Source of the DNA: Lacibacter sp. H375
Lineage (GTDB): Bacteria; Bacteroidota; Bacteroidia; Chitinophagales; Chitinophagaceae
NCBI RefSeq assembly: GCF_037892425.1
Contig: NZ_JBBKTT010000001.1
Location: forward strand, 1,736,001-1,800,000
Reading direction: 5' to 3'
DNA: 64,000 nt
The notes below the pieces were generated by a model. It worked only from the letters and a program-made list of their open reading frames with translations, searched no databases and was not told the DNA's origin. Every line of letters begins with the position of its first letter. Within the stretch, counting starts at the first letter, position 1. Position numbers and translations under genes: made by a program. This document shows, one piece after another, positions 44,108 through 52,494 of this stretch.

Positions 44108-47100
44108 TTATGCTACCGGAACCAGCAACACAAAAATGGAGCTGCTTTTGTGTACCTGCACATCAAGCTGTGCTTTTATGGTTTTGAGCCTGTTTTCCAT
44201 ATCCTGCCGCTGCAGCAGATTGTTGAGCTGTTGCATATCGCAACAATCATTTTTAAACTGCATGGTAAACTGCAGTCGTGGTTTTTCGTAACTGATATGG
44301 ATATTGCATTTTTGAGCACCTGCATAGATCAGGCTTTTAACTGCTTCTTTAAACAAAAGAAATGATTCGTGGCGAAGCTTCATGTTGAGCGAAAGAGCTT
44401 CTACATTCTTATCAACAAGAATGTCGATCTCGGCGCCATTACGATTGTTGAGTGCATCAAGGTATTCCTTCATGCGTTCAACCGTTTTGGTCATATTATC
44501 ATTATCAGGATCAATGCTCCATAACATATCGTCCATAGCAATCATCATATTATGGCTTTTAGTATGGATCTGCTCAATATATTCTTTCGATTTCTCTGGA
44601 TCCTTATCTGCTTTCAGTTTTGCCATTTCACTCAGGATATTAATATTGCTGAGAGCAGTATTCACTTCTTTATGCAGATTGTCGGCAATGCCTGAACGCA
44701 TTTCCTGCATTGCTTCTTTACGTTTCATACGTTCACGGTCGAGCCAAAAAATGATTGCCCCTCCTGCCAATATCAATAAACTGTAGAACCACCATGATTT
44801 CCAGAAAGGTGGATTCATTTTTATAACAAGTTTTGTATCCTGCTCTGTAAAGCGTCCTTCTTCGTCCATTACCCGAAGCCTGAATGTATGCGTGCCGATT
44901 GGTAAAAATGAATAAACAGCCTGGTTGTTATTGTCGGCCGATTGCCAGTCTTTGTCAATCTTATCCATTTTGTATTGAATAACACTCGATGTATTGTATT
45001 GCAGATTCGAAAATTCAATGATTACCGAGTTGTTGCCGGGGGACAGATTTATGAGTTCGAGCTTTAATAATGAATCAACCGGAATTGATTTGTTTCTTAC
45101 TTTAAAATCTGTAATCGTTACTTTGGGTTTTGCATTATTTAAAACAATTGAAACCGGATCAAATACAACAAAATGATTACTGCTTCCAAAAATTAAACGA
45201 CCGTCACGAAATCGCCTCGAAGAGGAGAGTGCAAAATCTTCGTTGTCAATTCCGTCTGTCTTACCAAAACGAATAAAGAGATTTTTTTGAATACTGATGC
45301 GGTATAAACCACTTGTACTGCTAAGCCATATGTATCCATTACGGTCTTTCTCAAGTGATGCGATGTAGCCGGAAATAGTTTCAGCATTCCCAAGTAGTCT
45401 TGTTTTGTTGCTTATCCGGTTAAATAGTAAAATTTGAGAACCTGTTGTAATGATCATGGTGCTGTCGTTATACTCAAGTAATGCCGAAACGCCTTCTTGT
45501 GGTAATTTATATGCACCTGATTTGGTATTACTGAAATGGTAGATCACTTTATCTGTTGATGGGTCAATGGCATAAATTCCATCTGTTGCAAAGGCAATCC
45601 ATACTAAGCCTTTAGAATCAACTATAATCTTATTTACCTGGTTGGTGGGTAACGAAGAGACATGTTTGATGCCTTCAGCATAATCTTTTTTACCTGTGGA
45701 TGCATTCCATTTAAATAATCCGATTGATTGCATACCAAACCAAAGGTTGCCCAACTTATCTTCTGCAATTTGTCTTACAGTTCTGTTTTGTAATACAGGC
45801 GGGTTGTAATATGCGGAAGTGCGGGTTTGTTGATTTATTTTCACAAAACCCGGTTGTGCAGAGAGCCAGATAGTATTACTGTCTTGTGAAGCATACATGC
45901 TCCAGATTGAATATGTGAGCCTTTCGTCAAGTCCTTTGATGTTTATTGGGATAGGCTTTAAGTTTTTATCATAATGATAAAGCCCATCACCCCATGCCGA
46001 TACCAGTATTGTGCCGTCTTTCATCTCGATGGAAGAGAGTACACCTCCCCGTCCTTGCAGTCCGGTTACACGGTTGATATGAGTTACATTCTGAAAAACA
46101 TGCTCTGCCGGATTAAAACGATATAAGCCATTATTATTTGTAGCAACCCAGAGGTTGTTTTCACGATCTTCTGTTAATCCACGTACATGCTCATACGCTA
46201 TACTTCGTTCTGACGTATAGCCATTGTTTACAAAATCAAATGTTTTGGTTGTTTCATTGAAGCGTGCAAATATCTGAAGTCCCCTTATCCAAATGCTGCC
46301 ATCTTTCTGTTCAAGAAATCCATGCACTTCATAATAAGATTTGATATAGCTATGCAACTCTGCCTTTGGAAAATAGAGATCATTCTTCTTCAGGTCATAA
46401 CAATAGATATATGGAAACCCGTTTCCCCAACTTAAGAACCAAACCCTGTTCTTTGAATCGAAGAAATAGCCGTAAGGGCCGATTACACCTTTATATTGAT
46501 CGATTATTTTTTCTTTTTCAATATTATTATAAGCAGTGCTTAAGTTCTTTGTTGCGTTATTATAAATGGCAATAGTTCCGTCTTTAGTAGTGAACCAGTA
46601 TTTGCCGGCATTTGGCTGCTCAGCAAAATCTCCAATATGCCAGCCATCCGGAATTTTGAATCTTTTATGTGCTGAAACAAATGCGTGTTTATTTGCATCG
46701 TACACCAATAACTCATGGCCGCCTAATATCATGAATACATCGCCTTTACTGTCGAGTACTACTTTTTTGATCGATGTTTTTAATGCGTCTTTATCCAGCA
46801 TATGCAAGGGTGTTTCGCTGAATCTGAAATTTTTTGTATTAAAAATTCCGATACGGCCATCTGACATAAGGATCCAGAGATTCTTACTGCTATCGATCAG
46901 TAGTTGCGAAATAGGATTGGAGGAAATAGTTGTACTGTCATTTTTACGATGACGAAAGGTTTTGTAACGGATTCCATCGAATCGTTGCAGCCCGTCAACT
47001 GAGCCGGTCCAGATATATCCCTGCTCATCCTGTACTACTGTATTTACCTGGTTAGATAAAAGACCAGAGCTTGTATTGTAATGTGTAAATGTATAGTTGA

Positions 47101-47170
47101 GGGTTTCTTGTGCAGCAGCGCTGTTCAGGAAACAGAAAAATATACAAATGAAGGATAGTTTGTGGGGCAT
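44108..47170 (-). CDS. Two-component-regulator propeller sensor with degenerate kinase domain
   Basis: 1020 residues from the ATG at 47170 (47188 falls in the -7 box). Signal peptide, then about 14 propeller repeats (GYIWTGSVDGLQRFDG, NLWVATNNNGLYRF, GLVWIAFATDGIYAID), a Y_Y_Y domain (about 690-760), one TM (WWFYSLLILAGGAIIFWL) and a HisKA_3-like helix IADNLHKEVNTALSNI that keeps His. The ATPase part lacks the Asn of the N-box (KEAVKSL) and has no DxGxG box, so it is probably an inactive kinase or a non-catalytic sensor. No regulator gene is attached. Controlled by site G. Confidence 0.85.
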   Translation of the reverse strand: MPHKLSFICIFFCFLNSAAAQETLNYTFTHYNTSSGLLSNQVNTVVQDEQGYIWTGSVDGLQRFDGIRYKTFRHRKNDSTTISSNPISQLLIDSSKNLWILMSDGRIGIFNTKNFRFSETPLHMLDKDALKTSIKKVVLDSKGDVFMILGGHELLVYDANKHAFVSAHKRFKIPDGWHIGDFAEQPNAGKYWFTTKDGTIAIYNNATKNLSTAYNNIEKEKIIDQYKGVIGPYGYFFDSKNRVWFLSWGNGFPYIYCYDLKKNDLYFPKAELHSYIKSYYEVHGFLEQKDGSIWIRGLQIFARFNETTKTFDFVNNGYTSERSIAYEHVRGLTEDRENNLWVATNNNGLYRFNPAEHVFQNVTHINRVTGLQGRGGVLSSIEMKDGTILVSAWGDGLYHYDKNLKPIPINIKGLDERLTYSIWSMYASQDSNTIWLSAQPGFVKINQQTRTSAYYNPPVLQNRTVRQIAEDKLGNLWFGMQSIGLFKWNASTGKKDYAEGIKHVSSLPTNQVNKIIVDSKGLVWIAFATDGIYAIDPSTDKVIYHFSNTKSGAYKLPQEGVSALLEYNDSTMIITTGSQILLFNRISNKTRLLGNAETISGYIASLEKDRNGYIWLSSTSGLYRISIQKNLFIRFGKTDGIDNEDFALSSSRRFRDGRLIFGSSNHFVVFDPVSIVLNNAKPKVTITDFKVRNKSIPVDSLLKLELINLSPGNNSVIIEFSNLQYNTSSVIQYKMDKIDKDWQSADNNNQAVYSFLPIGTHTFRLRVMDEEGRFTEQDTKLVIKMNPPFWKSWWFYSLLILAGGAIIFWLDRERMKRKEAMQEMRSGIADNLHKEVNTALSNINILSEMAKLKADKDPEKSKEYIEQIHTKSHNMMIAMDDMLWSIDPDNDNMTKTVERMKEYLDALNNRNGAEIDILVDKNVEALSLNMKLRHESFLLFKEAVKSLIYAGAQKCNIHISYEKPRLQFTMQFKNDCCDMQQLNNLLQRQDMENRLKTIKAQLDVQVHKSSSIFVLLVPVA

Positions 47171-47185
47171 AGTGTTCAGGTACTT

Positions 47186-47234
47186 CAAATTTAACGATTG
47201 CCTGCATAAACTGGGGAAATGACTGTATGAACTG
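47186..47234 (-). promoter_or_regulatory. LytTR-type operator and promoter G (propeller sensor)
   Basis: Minus strand: CAGTTCATAC (47234..47225) and CAGTTTATGC (47213..47204), 21 bp apart. The perfect -7 TAAATTTG (47193..47186) starts only 20 bp after the second repeat start, so the second repeat overlaps the -33 region. This differs from the other sites and would suit repression or another mode. Confidence 0.68.
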
Positions 47235-47320
47235 TTGATATCGTTATTGAATTGTGCGATTGTACGGATGAGTTGTAAACGCCAAATGGATGATTAGTTG
47301 TTGCTGTAGACATGCAACTA

Positions 47321-47391
47321 CAATTCACTGCTTTAATACTACAATTCATGCACAACAGTATTTCTTTCTGCTGCTGTCCATAACATCTTTG
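47321..47391 (+). promoter_or_regulatory. LytTR-type operator and promoter H (His-rich lipoprotein)
   Basis: CAATTCACTG (47321..47330) and CAATTCATGC (47342..47351), 21 bp apart. TTTC at 47361 (+19) and CATCTTTG at 47384..47391 (+42). Confidence 0.78.
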
Positions 47392-47430
47392 TGTCGTTAA
47401 TCATTCAATCATTAAACCTCAAACAAAACA

Positions 47431-48198
47431 ATGAAACGGTTTTTTATTTTAACTCTGTTGGCAGGCACCATCTTAACTTCCTGTAAGAAAGAAGACAAAC
47501 AAAAAGTATTTAACGGTCCGGTAGTTCCATTTCAACACGGAAAAGCCTGGACATGGTACGAAGTAGATGAAAGTGATAAACCACTTCGTTTAGCTGTTGC
47601 TATTGATGAAGCTGCAATGAGCAGCCTCGATCGTGGTGGCGATAATACCGGTGGGCACAATCACAGCAACAATGTTACATTGCAGTTGCACCCCAAAGCG
47701 AAATCAGTATTCAATCATGTTGGTCTTGGTTGGAATCCACATGGTCATGAACCGGAATTCATTTACGGATTGCCACACTTCGATTTTCATTTCTACACTA
47801 TTTCACCAGAAGCAGTGGATGCAATTCCTCCTTACGAAGTTGACAGCAGCAAACACAAGAACACGCCTGCACCTGAGTATTTCCCTGCTACTTATTTTAA
47901 CCCGGGTGGTGGTGTTCCAAAGATGGGTGTTCATTGGCTCGACTTTACTTCTCCTGAATTAAGTGGTGCGCCATTTACACAAACATTTATCTATGGTTCT
48001 TATGATGGTAAAGTGACATTTTACGAACCAATGATCACTGAGGCATTTATTTTAGCCAACTCTGGATTCGTGCGTGACATTCCACAGCCCGCAAAGGTTC
48101 AGGTAACCGGTTACTATCCAACGAAGATGCGCATTCAAAAAATCGCTGGTATCACCAATATTATACTGGAAGGATTTGTATTAAGACAGGCATCGTAA
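47431..48198 (+). CDS. His-rich lipoprotein (DUF5602/TTHB210-like)
   Basis: 255 residues with lipobox ILTSCKKE (Cys18). The body has many His: GGHNHSNNVTLQLH, WNPHGHEPEFIYGLPHFDFH, KMGVHWLDFTSPEL. The GLPHFDFHFY and GVHWLD motifs match proteins annotated DUF5602 or TTHB210-like; binding of a metal by the His clusters is plausible but unproven. Monocistronic: own LytTR-type promoter H and a strong terminator (48247..48280). Confidence 0.75.
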   Translation: MKRFFILTLLAGTILTSCKKEDKQKVFNGPVVPFQHGKAWTWYEVDESDKPLRLAVAIDEAAMSSLDRGGDNTGGHNHSNNVTLQLHPKAKSVFNHVGLGWNPHGHEPEFIYGLPHFDFHFYTISPEAVDAIPPYEVDSSKHKNTPAPEYFPATYFNPGGGVPKMGVHWLDFTSPELSGAPFTQTFIYGSYDGKVTFYEPMITEAFILANSGFVRDIPQPAKVQVTGYYPTKMRIQKIAGITNIILEGFVLRQAS

Positions 48199-48246
48199 AA
48201 GCGGTTTCACTCCGTAAAGTGACCACTGCTAACACAAGCAAGAAAG

Positions 48247-48280
48247 ATAAGCCGGAAGTGCCGTAACACTTCCGGCTTAT
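48247..48280 (+). terminator. Terminator after the His-rich lipoprotein gene
   Basis: Perfect 14-bp stem ATAAGCCGGAAGTG / CACTTCCGGCTTAT with a 6-base loop, then GTATTTTATT. Confidence 0.8.
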
Positions 48281-48330
48281 GTATTTTATTGCAAGGAATA
48301 GTGACCTGTACATTTCTTTTATAGCATCAA

Positions 48331-48401
48331 CATTTCATGCAGTAAAAAAAACAACTCATCACATTATGAGTTTTCAATGGGGCAATTGTGCATCAACTTT
48401 A
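48331..48401 (+). promoter_or_regulatory. LytTR-type operator and promoter I (hemerythrin-like gene)
   Basis: CATTTCATGC (48331..48340) and CAACTCATCA (48352..48361), 21 bp apart. TTTTC at 48371 (+19) and -7 CAACTTTA at 48394..48401 (+42). Confidence 0.7.
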
Positions 48402-48436
48402 CATCATTATCATTATTTCACCATTAAACCTTATTT

Positions 48437-49117
48437 ATGAAACGTTACAATATTTTCAACCAGGTACACAAGGGGCTCCGTGCATTACTTTATGAAACCA
48501 TCATAAAACTGCAGCAAACAGATTTTACCGACGCAGAAGATGCTGATGAAGCTGTTCAGCAGGTGAAGATCGTTCTTGATCTGTTTGATGAACATGCACA
48601 CACAGAAGATACGTTTATCCTCCCCGCCATTGTAGAGTATGAACCATCAGTTGTTGATGTGTTTGCTCAGGAGCACGTACAAGATCTTGCACTCAGCAAT
48701 AAACTCAATGGTTTGTTGCAGGCTTTTTCACTAACAATTTCTCCCGATTCAAAACGTGATATTGGCGCTGCTGTTAGCACTGCTGTGTTTGAATTCATGT
48801 TGTTTAACCTTGCGCACATGAAGAAAGAAGAAGATGTGCTGAATAAATTACTATGGCGCTATTATGATGATGAAGTATTGCACGGAATTACCATGAATAT
48901 TATTGCAAACGTTCCTGCTGATAAAATGCCTTTGTACAATAAATGGATGATGCGTGGACTTTCTAACACCGAGATCATTGGTTGGCTGAAGCAGGTAAAA
49001 AACAACGCACCTGAATTTGTCTTTAACGCATATGTTGACCTGGCAGAAAATGAACTGGCAGAATGTCGTTGGCAAAAAATACAGGAACAACTTACAGAAG
49101 GCGCAATGCTCGCTTAA
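48437..49117 (+). CDS. Hemerythrin-like protein
   Basis: 226 residues, cytoplasmic, all-helical. Ligand pattern of the four-helix hemerythrin fold: His11 (NQVHKGLRALL), EHAHTEDTFILP, AQEHVQDL and NLAHMKKEED supply the His and acidic residues for a di-iron centre. The C-terminal third is an extra helical part with RGLSNTEIIGWLK. Such proteins sense or bind O2, NO or iron. First gene of a unit with the lipoprotein at 49146 (28-base gap), under LytTR-type promoter I. Confidence 0.8.
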   Translation: MKRYNIFNQVHKGLRALLYETIIKLQQTDFTDAEDADEAVQQVKIVLDLFDEHAHTEDTFILPAIVEYEPSVVDVFAQEHVQDLALSNKLNGLLQAFSLTISPDSKRDIGAAVSTAVFEFMLFNLAHMKKEEDVLNKLLWRYYDDEVLHGITMNIIANVPADKMPLYNKWMMRGLSNTEIIGWLKQVKNNAPEFVFNAYVDLAENELAECRWQKIQEQLTEGAMLA

Positions 49118-49145
49118 TCATTTCTAAACAATAATAACCATCACA

Positions 49146-49985
49146 ATGAAAAAAACTAATTATATAGCCAAAGGCATTAAAGTGTTAAGTATTGCTGCTA
49201 TAATTACAGCAGCAAGTTGTTCACTCATTTCGTTCACCGTTCGTTCGCTGGGCGATGATTTCTTAAAACAACTGGGATTAACAAAGCCCGGTGCTGAAGA
49301 AAAGATCAGGCAGGGAATTCTCGGCGGTTCACTTGATATATATGGCATTAAGGGCCTAAAAAGTATCGCAACAGGAAATCGTGCTGCCGTAGCAGGAGAT
49401 ATTCTTTCTTATACAAAAAAGTATGTAGGCACTACCGATTTTATTAAAAACTACAATGAGATGCGGGATTATTATAAACCCAAATTTCAAAAATTACAAA
49501 CACCGGAAGAAATGCGTTCTGAGATGATCGCTAATCAGAAAAAGGGTATTGCTCAAATTGAAGAAACTATTAAAAAATCAGATGCTGCTAACAAACCCAT
49601 ATTTGAAAAAGTGCTCATCAGCGCAAAAGAAGACTTAAAAAAAGTAGAAGATCCGAACAACAAACATGTAGTTGCCTACGCAAAAAATTACGAGCAGGGT
49701 GTTAAACAAAATCAACAGAATTACGATAGGCAGATTGCCGATTGGGAAGCTAAGTATCCATCAAATCATTTACTGTATGTAAAGAAAAGACTCCAGGAGT
49801 TTTTAAATGAAACAGCAGATATTGATTTTGAAGCAGAACTTATTGTCAAGAATGGTAAAAAGTATTTTGTAAACCGGGCTTACGAAAGCAAAGGCAATCG
49901 TTGGAAAATGGCCTTCCGTGCAGGAAAAGATGTTATTACAACAGCAAGAACATTTGCCGAAAAATGGATGAGCGAGATCAAATAA
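49146..49985 (+). CDS. Helical lipoprotein, unknown function
   Basis: 279 residues. Lipobox-like TAASCSLIS (Cys26). Mostly alpha-helical with charged coiled-coil segments (KGIAQIEETIKKSD, GVKQNQQNYDRQIADWEAKY) and a small C-terminal beta part (DFEAELIVKNGKKYFVNRAYE). I do not recognise a family. Behind the hemerythrin-like gene and before a strong terminator, so it probably shares its regulation. Confidence 0.6.
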   Translation: MKKTNYIAKGIKVLSIAAIITAASCSLISFTVRSLGDDFLKQLGLTKPGAEEKIRQGILGGSLDIYGIKGLKSIATGNRAAVAGDILSYTKKYVGTTDFIKNYNEMRDYYKPKFQKLQTPEEMRSEMIANQKKGIAQIEETIKKSDAANKPIFEKVLISAKEDLKKVEDPNNKHVVAYAKNYEQGVKQNQQNYDRQIADWEAKYPSNHLLYVKKRLQEFLNETADIDFEAELIVKNGKKYFVNRAYESKGNRWKMAFRAGKDVITTARTFAEKWMSEIK

Positions 49986-50008
49986 TATTAACAGGCGGTT
50001 TTTTGGTT

Positions 50009-50038
50009 AAAGCCCCCGTTGTAACGGGGGCTTTTTTT
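50009..50038 (+). terminator. Terminator of the hemerythrin unit
   Basis: Twelve-bp stem AAAGCCCCCGTT / AACGGGGGCTTT followed by a T-run in which the convergent MATE gene ends. Confidence 0.85.
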
Positions 50039-51435
50039 TATACCTGTACTGATTTCCATTTGCCTTTCTTGAAATAATACCAGGCCATTAATGCAATTAA
50101 CGTTTCTGCTACGGGTATGGCAATGAATGCACCGGTTGATTTCAGATCAAGTCCTTTAGCTAATAAATAAGCAAGCGGTATCTGGAACAACCAGAAGCAA
50201 ATAAAATTGATCACTGTTGGTGTTTTGGTATCACCGGCACCGTTGAGCGCCTGCACCATCACCATGCCAATGCCATAAAAAATATAACCTGCACCAATGA
50301 TCTGCAATGCTCTTGCACCATAAGCAACAACGGCTTCTTCCTGTGAAAAGATGCGGATGATTGGTGTGGCAAAGAATACAAACAGTACTGTTACAAAACT
50401 CATGAAAATGGCATTATACTTTGCTGCGAGCAAAACACTTTGCTCTGCACGTTGTATTTCTTTGGCACCAAGGTTTTGTCCCACCAAAGTTGCTGCTGCG
50501 TTACTCAATCCCCATGCAGGTAATATAAAGAACACCACATTACGGATGGCAATCTGGTAACCTGCTGATGCTGTGGTGCCGCCACTTTCCGCAACTAATT
50601 TTGCCAATACGATCCAGCTGCCTGTTGCAATAATAAATTGAAAGGTTGCAGGTGATGCAATAGTTGTGAGTGATCGGATCAATGGACCATCGAAATGAAA
50701 ATGTTTCTTTTTCATTTGCAATAAACCACTGCCTTTAAACAAATGCCAGCATTGATAAGCCACACCTGAACTTCGGCCAAGTACAGTAGCAATAGCAGCA
50801 CCTTTCAAACCCATAAAATGAATAAGAATGGGGCAGAGGATGATATTCAACAAGCTGGCGATCCATAAACTTTTCATGGCCATAGCAGCATCACCTGCTC
50901 CCCTGAAAATACCATTGATCAGAAACAGAAGAAGAATGACAACACTTCCGCCCAACATAATGCGGGTGAAAATTGCACCTTCTTTTACAACATCACTTGC
51001 AGCGCCCATTAACTGTAAAATCTCGCTTGCATAAATAACACCAACGATACTGATCACAATAGCAACGCTGATGCCCAGCACCATTGCCTGTGCACCGGCA
51101 TGTGCCGCAGCATCCGGATTTTTTTCACCAATTCGTCTTGCTACAACAGCTGTGGCAGCGGTACTTAAGCCAATGGCAACAGAGTAAACGATCATGATCA
51201 CCGATTCTGTTAAGCCAACGGTGGCAATAGCATTCTTACCGAGCTTGCCTACAAAGAACATATCCACTACTGCGAATACGCTTTCAAGACTCAGCTCAAG
51301 GATCATGGGAATAGCTAGGAGAAACACAGCTTTGCGGATACTTCCTTGTGTATAATCCTGCTCCTCACCATTAAGTGATTGTTTAAATGTTTGATAGATA
51401 TATGATAGCCTGTTACGGTTATTAGTCGTCGTCAT
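50038..51435 (-). CDS. MATE-family efflux transporter
   Basis: 465 residues with twelve TM spans arranged as two MatE repeats. Landmarks: AIPMILELSLESVFAVVDMF and FVGKLGKNAIATVGLTESV in the first half, INGIFRGAGDAAMAMKSLW, then FFILPAWGLSNAAATLVGQN and VQALNGAGDTKTPTVINF in the second. MATE proteins export cationic drugs or metabolites against Na+ or H+. Single gene. Its leader has TTAAACCTTTTT before the ATG but no LytTR-type repeats. Confidence 0.93.
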   Translation of the reverse strand: MTTTNNRNRLSYIYQTFKQSLNGEEQDYTQGSIRKAVFLLAIPMILELSLESVFAVVDMFFVGKLGKNAIATVGLTESVIMIVYSVAIGLSTAATAVVARRIGEKNPDAAAHAGAQAMVLGISVAIVISIVGVIYASEILQLMGAASDVVKEGAIFTRIMLGGSVVILLLFLINGIFRGAGDAAMAMKSLWIASLLNIILCPILIHFMGLKGAAIATVLGRSSGVAYQCWHLFKGSGLLQMKKKHFHFDGPLIRSLTTIASPATFQFIIATGSWIVLAKLVAESGGTTASAGYQIAIRNVVFFILPAWGLSNAAATLVGQNLGAKEIQRAEQSVLLAAKYNAIFMSFVTVLFVFFATPIIRIFSQEEAVVAYGARALQIIGAGYIFYGIGMVMVQALNGAGDTKTPTVINFICFWLFQIPLAYLLAKGLDLKSTGAFIAIPVAETLIALMAWYYFKKGKWKSVQV

Positions 51436-51713
51436 GAAAAAGGTTTAATAATATATAAAATGGAATAGCTGAAGTGTTACTTCAGGTAATTGGTGTTTCG
51501 GCGTGTGTGTCTTTTATAAAAAGACGAAAAGGAGCTTCATATGCGTAGAAATAAGAGTCGCAAAACTAATCTTTTTCTTTTTGAACCAAAAACATGGTTG
51601 TTGACCAAAGGAAACTATCCGTGGAAGACGGTATTTTAAGCTGTTGACAGGGTTTTGATTGTGTGTTGTAAAACAAGTTTGTACTTTTATACCACAACCA
51701 ACACGAACATGAA

Positions 51714-51809
51714 ATGAGCCATGAAATTTTCGGAGCTAAATCTATCAACCCCGATAAAAATTATATGGTGAATAATCCCGAAAGCTTTCGGGAGCTAAAA
51801 GCAAAATAA
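51714..51809 (+). CDS. Possible 31-residue small protein
   Basis: An ORF of 31 codons (ATG 51714, TAA 51807) starting MSHEIFGAKS and ending SFRELKAK, followed after 9 bases by the start of the PsbP-like gene. Charged, no TM or signal. Its position suggests a co-transcribed microprotein or a leader peptide. There is a TACTTTTA sequence (51682..51689) close to TAnnTTTG before it. Coding is not proven. Confidence 0.35.
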   Translation: MSHEIFGAKSINPDKNYMVNNPESFRELKAK

Positions 51810-51818
51810 AAACAGCGC

Positions 51819-52433
51819 ATGAAAAAGTTAGTCGTAGCCCTTATCCTTGTTGTGTCTTCAGCTGCTGCATGGGCGCAGCCCGCACGTATTCCGGTGAATG
51901 ACCTGAATACAGGTACTAACAACAAACCAAATAATAACACAACAAACTCTCCCAATACACCCACTACAACCAGTAGCGAGTTAAAAAAGTATAGCGATCC
52001 GAAAGGCCGGTTTACCATTGGCTATCCCGGCGATTGGAACTTTGATGACAAATTGGGAACAGCTGTTTTTAAAATAACCTCGCCGGCAGAGAATGGAGAA
52101 GATAAATTTTTCCAGTACCTGAACCTCCAGATCGAAGAATTAAACTCCGGCACTACAGTTGATGATTATGTAAAAACGAATATGGATGCGGTAAAAGATT
52201 TTGTGAAAGGTTATCGTGAAGTTTCTTCGATGTTCTTTAACCGGAATGGTTCACGTGCTTACCAGATCATTTACAAAGGCAAGCCTGGCGAAATGACTTA
52301 TGATGTGCAGATTAAACAATTATTCTGTATAAATAATGGTAAAGGTTATGTGCTTACTTATATAAGTAAAGAAGGAGAACGTGATGCATATGAAACAACT
52401 GCTAATAAAATATTCAACTCGTTCAAATTCTAA
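51819..52433 (+). CDS. Secreted PsbP-like protein
   Basis: 204 residues. Signal peptide 1-19 (ends AAAWAQ), an Asn/Thr-rich linker (NTGTNNKPNNNTTNSPNTPT), then a PsbP/Mog1-like alpha-beta domain (about 55-204): YSDPKGRFTIGYPGDWNFDD, FFQYLNLQIEELN, AYQIIYKGKPGEM, GYVLTYISKEGERDAYE, IFNSFKF. The domain is common in secreted bacterial proteins of unknown role. Convergent with the POT transporter across a bidirectional terminator. Confidence 0.75.
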   Translation: MKKLVVALILVVSSAAAWAQPARIPVNDLNTGTNNKPNNNTTNSPNTPTTTSSELKKYSDPKGRFTIGYPGDWNFDDKLGTAVFKITSPAENGEDKFFQYLNLQIEELNSGTTVDDYVKTNMDAVKDFVKGYREVSSMFFNRNGSRAYQIIYKGKPGEMTYDVQIKQLFCINNGKGYVLTYISKEGERDAYETTANKIFNSFKF

Positions 52434-52446
52434 GAAGCTTTTAATA

Positions 52447-52485
52447 AATAAAGAGGGCGGTCGCAAAGCGACCGCCCTCTTTATT
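52447..52485. terminator. Bidirectional terminator, PsbP-like / POT genes
   Basis: Perfect 18-bp stem (52447..52464 with 52468..52485, GC-rich centre GAGGGCGGTCGC) and an AAA loop, flanked by A- and T-rich ends. Confidence 0.9.
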
Positions 52486-52494
52486 TTAGTTTGA

